The notes below the pieces were generated by a model that was not told where the DNA came from, searched no databases, and saw only the letters and a program-made list of their open reading frames with translations. The position numbers were made by a program, and so were the translations under genes. A stretch of DNA of 64,000 nucleotides from Lutibacter litoralis (GTDB lineage Bacteria > Bacteroidota > Bacteroidia > Flavobacteriales > Flavobacteriaceae): NCBI RefSeq assembly GCF_014646675.1, contig NZ_BMNS01000003.1:357580-421579 (forward strand), written 5' to 3'. Every line of letters begins with the position of its first letter. Within the stretch, counting starts at the first letter, position 1. Below, piece by piece: positions 29,708 to 37,429 of this stretch.

Positions 29708-29748
29708 AATCAAAGTGACTTCTATTCGCTTCAAAAGTAACTTTGATT
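29708..29748 (+). terminator. Hairpin after the GH141-like gene
   Basis: AATCAAAGT and ACTTTGATT form the outer stem, and inner bases GACTT/AAGT extend it. No T run follows, so a termination role is uncertain. Confidence 0.45.
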
Positions 29749-29794
29749 GTATGTTGGCATTGACCATTTTAAATTTTTAATAGCAATATATAAA

Positions 29795-30325
29795 ATGTAC
29801 AGATTTACATTATTTTCACTAGTAATTATTACCTTCTTTAATGTTAGTTGTACATTAGAAAAGAGAAATGAAATAAACTCATATAAGCTTGTTTCTCAAC
29901 CTGTAGAGCTTATTCCAGAAGAGGGAAGTTTTGAGCTAAATGAAAATACAAAAATCTATTTTCATGAGGATGCAAAAAAGTTACTAAAAGTAAGCAATCA
30001 GTTTATAAATGAACTTAAACAAGCAAGCGGAATAAAAATTGAACTTACTGACAAAATACCATCAAAAGGAATTTCGGTATTCAACGATGCTAAGCTTCCC
30101 ATGGATGCTTATCGGTTAATTGTAAAAAAATCTGGAATAGAGATTTCTTCAAACACATCAGCAGGTGTGTATTACGCTTCGCAGTCAATGAAGCAGTTGA
30201 TACCTGTTGAGTTTGCTAACAGTATAAAGCCACGAGGCCAAAAATGTAATATTCAAGCAGTGACAATTTATGATAAACCTGAATTTAGCTGGAGGGGTAA
30301 TTGTCTTGTAAGACTGAATTTATGA
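29795..30325 (+). pseudogene. Truncated GH20 beta-hexosaminidase (N-terminal domain only)
   Basis: The ATG at 29795 gives 176 residues with a lipoprotein-like signal (NVSC). It contains the GH20b N-terminal domain: SQPVELIPEEGSFELNENTKIYF, split here as PVELIPEEGSFEL and ENTKIYF, then GVYYASQSMKQLIP and VTIYDKPEFSWRG. In intact GH20 proteins (compare 39623) that last motif begins the catalytic barrel, RGMHLDVARHF. Here the barrel is missing and a stop follows after LNL. The downstream DNA belongs to a GH172 gene tail, so this is a deletion product and not an active hexosaminidase. Confidence 0.85.
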
Positions 30326-30457
30326 TATGATACAAGGTAGGAAAAAAATATAAAACTTGATTATAAAGGAACTAAGAAGACTGTTTTGTTAGGAATTGAA
30401 AAGCAACATACTTCTTTAAGTAAAATCAATAAGCCAATATTAAAAAATGATAAGTAA
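30317..30457 (+). pseudogene. Tail of a lost GH172 (DUF2961) gene
   Basis: In one frame this stretch reads EKNIKLDYKGTKKTVLLG then IEKQHTS, ending in TAA just before the next gene. It matches the C-terminus of the GH172 protein at 30463 (ESNIKPDYKGAKEEVLLD, FEKLHTV). At DNA level the match starts near 30314, at the break in the GH20 fragment. A stop at 30338-30340 and a small frame change lie upstream. The most likely history is a deletion joining the front of a GH20 gene to the end of a GH172 gene. Confidence 0.75.
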
Positions 30458-30462
30458 ATAAA

Positions 30463-32202
30463 ATGAAAAATTTAAAAATAAAAATAGTTTTACTCTTAGT
30501 CTCATTTTCAGTTTTAAGCTGTATTCAGGCTCAAAAGAAATCAATTGTTAGTGTTGAATCACTGCTTAATGAAATGACCTCCAGAGAACAAATTACACGT
30601 TTTCCAAAACAAGCATTTCTCACGAAACATGTGAGTAGTTATGATAGATCAAGCACTTCACCTTCTGAAAAGAACTGGTTTCATAATTGGGATATGAATC
30701 AATGGGAAGGTGTTGAAGATACTAAGAATGGAAAGGAATATGTTTTAATGAATGAAAAATCTCCAGGAGCAATTACACATTTTTGGATGACTGGATCAGG
30801 GGAAAACAGAGGGCAAGGGACATTACGAATTTATATTGATGGTAATGAAAAACCTGTAATAAGTCAGACGATAAGAAGTTTTATCGGGGAAAATAAAGAA
30901 GTAGGCTATCCAATGAGTTGTTCCGTGTCTCCGGAGACTATAGCCGATGAACGTGGCCATAATTTATATTTGCCAATACCTTATGCAAAATCTTGTAAAA
31001 TCACCTATCAATCGGATTTGGTTAAGGACGGAAACCCTTGGGAAACAAGAAGTGAAATTTTGTATTATAATATTGATTATAGAGAATATGCTGAAGGAAC
31101 AAGAATTGAAAGTTTCAATAAAAATTCAATAACTCAAAACAAGTCAATTATTCAGGCAACCAATCAAATGTTGTTAGATGGAAGGTTTAGTCAAGAAAAA
31201 AAGTTAAATGAGCTTGATAATTTTCAAATAAAATTAGCTCCTGGTGAAGAGTTGTTGGTCTCAAAAAAAGATGTAGGGGCAGCTATTCAACAATTAAATA
31301 TGCGTATTCAGGAAGATAACCCAACACAATCGTTAAGGTCTATTATCATCAAATGTACTTTTGACGATCAACAAACAGTATGGGCACCTTTAGGTGACTT
31401 TTTTGGAGCAGGTTATCGAATAGATGCATTTGAAACAAGGTATAACAAAGTATCTGTAGATGGTAATCTTAAATCTAAATGGCTTATGCCCTTTAAGAAA
31501 TCTTGTAAAATTACTTTAGAAAATATTGGAGAAACAACCATAGGAGTTAATGGATCGTTAAAGTATTCTTCATATAAATGGAATAAAAACGCAATGCATT
31601 TTTATACATCATGGCACCAATATACAAAGGTAAATACTGGAGTTCCTAAAAATATGTTAGGAGGTGAAGGTGTTAGAGACGTAAATTTTGTAACTCTAAA
31701 AGGTAAAGGAGTATATGTGGGTGATGTATTAACATTGTTTAATGATAATTTGCCTATAGGAAAAACAAGTTGGACCAAAGAAGAGGGAACTTTTAATTAT
31801 TGCTGGTGGGGAGAAGGAGATGAAAAAATATACATTGATGGAGAGCAATTTCCATCACATTTTGGAACAGGAACAGAGGATTACTATAATTATGCTTGGT
31901 GCAAGGCAGAAAAGTTTTCACACCCGTTTATTGCCCAGCCTTCAGGTGGAGGAAATATGACGCCAGGTTATACCGTAAATACAAGAGTTAGAGCACTTGA
32001 TGTGTTGCCTTTTAATACAAGTTTAAAATTTGATATGGAGTTGTGGCATTGGAATAAAGCCTCAATAAATTATGCTCCAACAACATTTTATTATATGATG
32101 CCAGGTGGAGAATCTAATATAAAACCTGACTATAAAGGAGCGAAAGAAGAAGTATTATTAGATTTTGAAAAATTACACACTGTTGATCCTAAAGATCAAT
32201 AG
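30463..32202 (+). CDS. GH172 (DUF2961) glycosidase, lipoprotein (copy 4)
   Basis: A 579-residue lipoprotein (VLSC, lipid Cys at residue 20), a close paralog of the copy at 22666 over the shared core. Key stretches are SLLNEMTSREQITRF, GAITHFWMTGSGEN, WWGEGDEKIYIDGEQFPSHF and GTGTEDYYNYAW, with candidate catalytic Glu residues 21 apart. It lacks the C-terminal extension of copy 2 and ends soon after the barrel-like core (TTFYYMMPGGE). It follows the GH20/GH172 scar, and no operator is seen directly before it, so it may be read through from upstream or from a weak local promoter. Confidence 0.85.
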   Translation: MKNLKIKIVLLLVSFSVLSCIQAQKKSIVSVESLLNEMTSREQITRFPKQAFLTKHVSSYDRSSTSPSEKNWFHNWDMNQWEGVEDTKNGKEYVLMNEKSPGAITHFWMTGSGENRGQGTLRIYIDGNEKPVISQTIRSFIGENKEVGYPMSCSVSPETIADERGHNLYLPIPYAKSCKITYQSDLVKDGNPWETRSEILYYNIDYREYAEGTRIESFNKNSITQNKSIIQATNQMLLDGRFSQEKKLNELDNFQIKLAPGEELLVSKKDVGAAIQQLNMRIQEDNPTQSLRSIIIKCTFDDQQTVWAPLGDFFGAGYRIDAFETRYNKVSVDGNLKSKWLMPFKKSCKITLENIGETTIGVNGSLKYSSYKWNKNAMHFYTSWHQYTKVNTGVPKNMLGGEGVRDVNFVTLKGKGVYVGDVLTLFNDNLPIGKTSWTKEEGTFNYCWWGEGDEKIYIDGEQFPSHFGTGTEDYYNYAWCKAEKFSHPFIAQPSGGGNMTPGYTVNTRVRALDVLPFNTSLKFDMELWHWNKASINYAPTTFYYMMPGGESNIKPDYKGAKEEVLLDFEKLHTVDPKDQ

Positions 32203-32495
32203 AAAGTTATTTTTATGAGTTTAATGTGATGTGAAAACCTCAAGTTTTCTTCAACCAAATTTGATTATTGTTAAAAGATGAAAGAAATGTTCAAAATTCG
32301 TTAACCCGCTGTACATTGAGGGGGATTTATTTATTCTTGGATGTCAGTTCGAGGCTCCAGATAAAAATTTTCTCTAAATGTACAACGGATTTCGTTAATT
32401 TAAATTTACAGAACCTAAAGTATTTACAGATGAAGGTTGGATTACACATTCTGGAGGTTGGTTAAGCGCATTGAGCAGATTGAAAAAATAAGTAT
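32203..32495 (+). pseudogene. Decayed coding remnants, possibly a propeller hydrolase tail
   Basis: This 293-bp gap has no intact gene but holds short protein-like pieces in different frames. One reads NPLYIEGDLFILGCQFEAPD and stops. Another, ending at about 32489, reads FTEPKVFTDEGWITHSGGWL then SALSRLKK and TAA. The second resembles the last blade of the propeller hydrolases in this locus (compare EWYISNTGWDKKGLFLAKLKW at 15675). An ORF of 65 codons at 32268 in another frame looks accidental. I read this as a decayed gene, with low certainty of its family. Confidence 0.45.
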
Positions 32496-33461
32496 ATGAA
32501 ATATTATAGAAACATAAAAAAAACAATATTTGGAGTCATATTTCTGTTAGGTTCACTTCAGGTATTCAGTCAAAATTCAAGGTTAACAGAAATTGCAGAA
32601 ATTCCATTTACTAAAGGTCAGGCTCAATATGTTCTGAATGCTGAACCTATTGATTCTATTGGGGAATGGTATATTAATGACCACACTTTTATTGAAGATC
32701 TAAAGGGAAATCTTCATTTCTTTGGTATTAATAATCCGTTTTTAAAGGATGGAAGTTATAACTATTCTTATCACCCTCATATCAGTCACGCAGTAATGAG
32801 TGCTCCTGAAAAGGAATTTGAGCATGTAGGAATGGCAATTTCAGAGTATAAAAACGGTAATGGATTTGTTGGAGCTCCTTATGTGGTAAAAAATAAAGAA
32901 GGCAAGTATTTGATGTTCTTTCAGGCAAAATTTGGGAAAGAAAGATTTCAGGAATTAGCAGTCTCTGATGATTTGTACAATTGGAAAAGAACCCATGCAC
33001 CCATATTAGCATCTCACGACAATATGAGAGACCCTTGTTTTTTTCAAGATGATAACGGAAAAGATTATTTATATATTGTAACTCCGCGTATGGAAGGATC
33101 ATCTATATCCGTTATAGAGACTGAAAATTTTGAAGCTTTTGGAAAACCGAAAGAAGTAATCCATATTCCAGATGGCGTTAGCTGGAGTGGATTGGAATCT
33201 CCCTATGTTGTAAAAAGAAACGGATTGTATTATTTGTTTGTGTCTTATGCGCACAGACATTATGACGAAACTTTGGTGATAGTTTCTGATCGCTTTGATT
33301 CTTTTAAGTTGGAAAATACGATTACAACCCTACATAGCCATGCTCCCGAAATAGTTACTTATAAAGGAAAAACATATATCAGTACTTGTGGAATTGAAGG
33401 TCATCAAATGCTGGATAATCATGGTTTATACTGGTATGAATTACAATGGTTAAAACAATAA
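32496..33461 (+). CDS. Five-bladed beta-propeller glycoside hydrolase, GH43/GH32-like (copy 3)
   Basis: A 321-residue exported protein with a signal peptide ending VFSQ and, unlike copies 1 and 2, no lipobox. The three acidic motifs are WYINDH (Asp62), MRDPC (Asp179) and ESPY (Glu234). It is closest to the copy at 11071, sharing GNLHFFGINNPF versus GDLHWFGINNPF, and SYAHRHYDETLVIVSD versus TYAHRRYAETLVIVSD. Conservation of the triad suggests an active enzyme, perhaps periplasmic and soluble where copy 1 is membrane-anchored. Confidence 0.65.
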   Translation: MKYYRNIKKTIFGVIFLLGSLQVFSQNSRLTEIAEIPFTKGQAQYVLNAEPIDSIGEWYINDHTFIEDLKGNLHFFGINNPFLKDGSYNYSYHPHISHAVMSAPEKEFEHVGMAISEYKNGNGFVGAPYVVKNKEGKYLMFFQAKFGKERFQELAVSDDLYNWKRTHAPILASHDNMRDPCFFQDDNGKDYLYIVTPRMEGSSISVIETENFEAFGKPKEVIHIPDGVSWSGLESPYVVKRNGLYYLFVSYAHRHYDETLVIVSDRFDSFKLENTITTLHSHAPEIVTYKGKTYISTCGIEGHQMLDNHGLYWYELQWLKQ

Positions 33462-33652
33462 ATAATAACTTATGCGGAATACATTAAACTATGTGTAATC
33501 TGGAGATGAGTCTTATATATATATTGGGGTTTTAAGGAGAATGATAGTTAGCGTTATTGGATTCTGAAAAGTTACATTTATTAAAAGGATAAGAAGTATA
33601 GAATCTAAATCATTAGGTTATTTCGATATAAAAAAATATTTAAAATAATTAT

Positions 33653-33668
33653 GCTAAATCGTTTAAGC
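33653..33668 (+). promoter_or_regulatory. LacI-type operator upstream of the GH29 operon
   Basis: GCTAAATCGTTTAAGC is palindromic at 12 of 16 positions and lies about 90 bp before the GH29 start. A TAnnTTTG box follows at 33685, so the site covers the region where the -33 element would be. Confidence 0.68.
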
Positions 33669-33684
33669 AATAAAAAGTTTTAAT

Positions 33685-33692
33685 TATCTTTG
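33685..33692 (+). promoter_or_regulatory. Probable -7 promoter box for the GH29 operon
   Basis: TATCTTTG matches TAnnTTTG and is 67 bp before the ATG. The rest of the 33462-33758 gap shows no gene. Confidence 0.5.
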
Positions 33693-33758
33693 AAAGATAA
33701 TTTGATTTTACAAGCTTAAAATTATACAAATTATTACATATATAAAATTTAATAAGAT

Positions 33759-35840
33759 ATGAGAAAAATTGAATATTTACTAATTCTAACAGCTGTTTTG
33801 TGTTTAGGTTCTTGTAAGCAAGTACCACCTCCAACAGCTTTTGGTCCAGTTCCTTCTGAACGTCAAATGAAATGGCATGAAATGGAATACTATGCCTTTG
33901 TACATTTCAGTATGAATACCTTTACTGATATTGAATGGGGATACGGAGATAAGAATCCTGCATTATTCAACCCATCAGAACTTGATACACGTCAATGGGT
34001 AAAAGTATTTAAAGATGCTGGAATGAAAGGGGTAATTATAACAGCCAAACATCATGATGGTTTCTGTTTGTGGCCTTCAGAGTATACAGATTATTCAGTG
34101 AAAAACTCACCTTGGAGAAATGGTAAAGGAGATTTATTAAAAGAACTTTCTGAAGCGTGTAAGGAAGCTGGATTGAAATTTGGAGTGTATTTATCGCCTT
34201 GGGATCGTAATTATGCCAATTATGGAAAACCTGAATATATTACCTATTTCCGTAATCAATTAAAAGAATTACTAACAAATTATGGTGATATTTTTGAAGT
34301 GTGGTTTGATGGGGCCAATGGAGGATCAGGATATTATGGAGGAGCCAATGAAACAAGAAGTGTAGATAGAAAAACATATTACGATTGGCAAAACACCTAT
34401 AAAATTGTTCGTGAATTACAACCAGATGCCATGTTGTTTAGTGATGCAGGTCCTGATACACGTTGGTGTGGAAATGAAGAAGGTTGGGTAGGAGAAACCA
34501 ATTGGAATTTGTTAAGGCGTGATGAAGTTTGGCCTGGATATCCAAATTATGAAGAATTAAGGTATGGTCATGAAGACGGTACGCATTGGGTACCAGCCGA
34601 AGTAGATGTTTCAATTCGTCCAGGGTGGTTTTATCATAAATCGGAGGATCATAAAGTAAAAACAGTTCCAGAATTACTGAATATTTATTACAATTCTGTT
34701 GGTAGAGGTGGTAACTTCTTATTAAATTTCCCTGTAGATCAAAGAGGGTTAGTTCATGAAATTGATGAAAAACGGGTGAGAGGATTGGCTGCTATTTTAA
34801 AAGAAGATTTTAAAGAAGAATTAGCCAAAAATAAAGATGCTGAAGCAACAAGTGTTAGAGGAAATTCATCTAAATACGATGCTTCAAATGTAAATGACGG
34901 AAATAAAGAAACCTACTGGACAACCAATGATGAAATAACAACAGCTTCATTAACGATAGATTTAGAACAACCAACTGAAATAAACCGATTTTTAGTTCAA
35001 GAATATATTCAATTGGGTCAACGTGTTCAAGAATTTACCTTGGATGGCTTTGTTGATGGAGATTGGAAAGAGTTAGCTTCAGAAACTACTATTGGTTACA
35101 AAAGAATTTTGAGGCTTCCAACAGTTACTGTTTCAAAACTTCAATTGAATATTAAAAAATCAAAGGCTTGTCCTGTAATTTCTAATATTGAAGTATACAA
35201 AGCTCCAAAGGTTGTAGTTGCTCCTGAAATTAAAAGAAATAAAGAAGGGATGATAACCATCCATTCAGCAGATAAAGAATTAGAAGTGTATTATACAACC
35301 GATGGCTCGGAACCAACTAAAAGTTCTAACAGCTATTCTAAATCATTCGAATACGATAAGAAATCAGAAATTAAAGCAATAGTTCTTGATAAGCAATCAG
35401 GGAAGTCGAGCCCTGTTTCTTCAGAAACCTTTGATATTTCAAAAAAGAAATGGAAAGTTTTAAATTCCAAAGATGAAAATGTGGCTAAAATATTTGATGG
35501 TGAATCTTCAACTTCTTGGGGGCAATCTGGTAAGAAAATGCCTTTAGATCTTATTGTTGATTTAGGAAGAATTAATAAAATAGCTGGATTTAGATATTTA
35601 CCAGATCAAAGTAGATGGTCTTCAGGAATTATTTTTAACTACGAGTTTTATACTTCTGCGAGTGGTAGAAATTGGAAGTTAAAGAGCAAGGGAGAGTTTT
35701 CCAATATTAAAAATAGTCCAATTTGGCAAACTAAAACATTTGATACAGCAAAAACTCGATTTATAAAATTAAGAGCTATAAAAAATACCGATAATAATAA
35801 CAAAGCAGGATATGCTGAGTTCGATATAATAACAGAATAA
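33759..35840 (+). CDS. GH29 alpha-L-fucosidase-like lipoprotein with F5/8C modules
   Basis: A 693-residue lipoprotein (LGSC, lipid Cys at residue 19). The catalytic domain shows MEYYAFVHFSMNTFTDIEWG, ITAKHHDGFCLWPSEYTDYS, GVYLSPWDRN and the nucleophile motif EVWFDGANGG with Asp184, close to the GH29B subgroup that acts on branched alpha-1,3/1,4 fucose. C-terminal parts are a discoidin-like segment (about 380-480), a YTTDGSEPTKSSNSY chitobiase-C-like segment and a final F5/8C module. Domain order equals that of the protein at 8837. It begins an operator-controlled operon with a second GH29 gene 11 bp downstream. Confidence 0.9.
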   Translation: MRKIEYLLILTAVLCLGSCKQVPPPTAFGPVPSERQMKWHEMEYYAFVHFSMNTFTDIEWGYGDKNPALFNPSELDTRQWVKVFKDAGMKGVIITAKHHDGFCLWPSEYTDYSVKNSPWRNGKGDLLKELSEACKEAGLKFGVYLSPWDRNYANYGKPEYITYFRNQLKELLTNYGDIFEVWFDGANGGSGYYGGANETRSVDRKTYYDWQNTYKIVRELQPDAMLFSDAGPDTRWCGNEEGWVGETNWNLLRRDEVWPGYPNYEELRYGHEDGTHWVPAEVDVSIRPGWFYHKSEDHKVKTVPELLNIYYNSVGRGGNFLLNFPVDQRGLVHEIDEKRVRGLAAILKEDFKEELAKNKDAEATSVRGNSSKYDASNVNDGNKETYWTTNDEITTASLTIDLEQPTEINRFLVQEYIQLGQRVQEFTLDGFVDGDWKELASETTIGYKRILRLPTVTVSKLQLNIKKSKACPVISNIEVYKAPKVVVAPEIKRNKEGMITIHSADKELEVYYTTDGSEPTKSSNSYSKSFEYDKKSEIKAIVLDKQSGKSSPVSSETFDISKKKWKVLNSKDENVAKIFDGESSTSWGQSGKKMPLDLIVDLGRINKIAGFRYLPDQSRWSSGIIFNYEFYTSASGRNWKLKSKGEFSNIKNSPIWQTKTFDTAKTRFIKLRAIKNTDNNNKAGYAEFDIITE

Positions 35841-35851
35841 AAGTAAATAAA

Positions 35852-37336
35852 ATGAAAAAAGCAGTTTTTAGTATAATCGCCCTATGTCTAATAGGAATTC
35901 AAGGAAGTTTTGCTCAAAAAAAATACGAAGCAAACTGGGAATCAATTGACAGTCGTCCGATAGCACCATGGTTTGAAGATGCAAAATTTGGAATATTTAT
36001 TCACTGGGGACCTTACTCGGTTCCCGCATGGAGTCCGAAGGGAACTTATTCAGAATGGTATCAATATTGGTTACAAAGTAAATCGCTTTTTGGAAATGGA
36101 AAATTTACAGGGACTGAAGTGTATGATTATCACGTAGAAACTTATGGTCCTCATTTTAGTTATTACAATTTTGGAGAACAATTTACAGCCCGTAATTTTG
36201 ATGCAGATAAGTGGGCAAAACTTTTTGCAGATGCAGGAGCAAAATATATGATGATTACTTCAAAGCATCATGATGGGTTTACATTGTGGCCAAGTAAAGA
36301 AGCAAATAAAACATGGGGTTTCCCTTGGAATGCAAAAGATGTTGGAGCGAAAAGAGATTTATTGAAAGAATTAGAAGTCGCGGTTAAAAAGACCGATGTG
36401 AAATTCGGAACTTATTATTCTTTATACGAATGGTTCAATCCGTTATGGAAAAAAGACAAGGAAAAGTTTGCTTTAGAACACACTCACCCACAATTTAAAG
36501 ATTTGGTAGAAAATTACAAACCAGATCTAATTTGGTCTGATGGTGACTGGAGTGCCAAACCAGAAACATGGCATTCACCTGAGTTGTTAAAATGGTTGTT
36601 CAATGAGTCAGCGGTTGCAGAATCTGTTGTGGTGAATGACCGCTGGGGAGATGGGGCTCGTTTTAATCATGGGGGTTATTATACAACTGAATATCAATCA
36701 GAATTGGATGGAAGCAAGCCTTGGGAAGAATGTAGAGGAATTGGTTTTTCTTTCGGATACAATGCCAATGAAGATTCATGGGATTATGCTTCAGACAGAA
36801 CACTAATTTATTTACTATTAAATGTAGTGAGTAATGGAGGGAATTTATTGCTAGATATAGGTCCTGATGCAAACGGTAATATTCCACCAATTATGCAGGA
36901 TAGATTGTTAGCAATTGGTGATTGGCTAAAGGTAAATGGAGAAGCTATTTATGGTTCAAGAAAATGGGAACGTGCTTGTCAGTGGTCTAAAAAAGGAAAA
37001 AAAGATTGGAAACCAGAAGGAGCTCATTACCTACCAGCTGATTTCATTTTAAAACAAACTATTGATCCAGAACCTGGATATGGAGTTCGTGAGATTTTCT
37101 TTACTAAAAAAGGAGAAGACGTATTTGCAATTGTACCAAAATGGCCTAAAGAGACATTGGTTATTAGAGATATGAAGGCAACTTCAACTACTGAAATTAC
37201 ATTAGTGGGAACTGATTTAAAAGTTGAATTTGTTCAAAAAGGAAAGAATTTAATTCTTAAAGTTCCAAATCTTACACCTGATGAATTACCATCTAAGTAT
37301 GCATATTCATTTAAAATTAGCAATGTTGTAAAATAA
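35852..37336 (+). CDS. GH29 alpha-L-fucosidase, GH29A type
   Basis: Secreted enzyme of 494 residues with a signal peptide ending GSFAQ. It has the classic GH29A layout: APWFEDAKFGIFIHWGPYSV, WAKLFADAGAKYMMITSKHHDG, and LIWSDGDW with nucleophile Asp230. LLNVVSNGGNLLLDIGPDANG follows, and a beta-sandwich C-terminal domain ends the protein. GH29A enzymes are usually broad alpha-L-fucosidases. It overlaps in function with the two multi-module GH29 proteins but lacks their binding modules, suggesting action on released oligosaccharides. Confidence 0.93.
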   Translation: MKKAVFSIIALCLIGIQGSFAQKKYEANWESIDSRPIAPWFEDAKFGIFIHWGPYSVPAWSPKGTYSEWYQYWLQSKSLFGNGKFTGTEVYDYHVETYGPHFSYYNFGEQFTARNFDADKWAKLFADAGAKYMMITSKHHDGFTLWPSKEANKTWGFPWNAKDVGAKRDLLKELEVAVKKTDVKFGTYYSLYEWFNPLWKKDKEKFALEHTHPQFKDLVENYKPDLIWSDGDWSAKPETWHSPELLKWLFNESAVAESVVVNDRWGDGARFNHGGYYTTEYQSELDGSKPWEECRGIGFSFGYNANEDSWDYASDRTLIYLLLNVVSNGGNLLLDIGPDANGNIPPIMQDRLLAIGDWLKVNGEAIYGSRKWERACQWSKKGKKDWKPEGAHYLPADFILKQTIDPEPGYGVREIFFTKKGEDVFAIVPKWPKETLVIRDMKATSTTEITLVGTDLKVEFVQKGKNLILKVPNLTPDELPSKYAYSFKISNVVK

Positions 37337-37429
37337 AAAAGACAAAAGTTGGTAGGGTTTTAAATATGAGATTGTAATAAGAATGTAACGAAAAGAAATT
37401 GAATAATACGTTCAAGTAAAACTATAAAA

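Noticed and set aside
32268-32465. 65-codon plus-strand frame between GH172 and propeller genes
   Set aside because: The translation is not protein-like, and other frames of the same stretch carry the hydrolase-like remnants.
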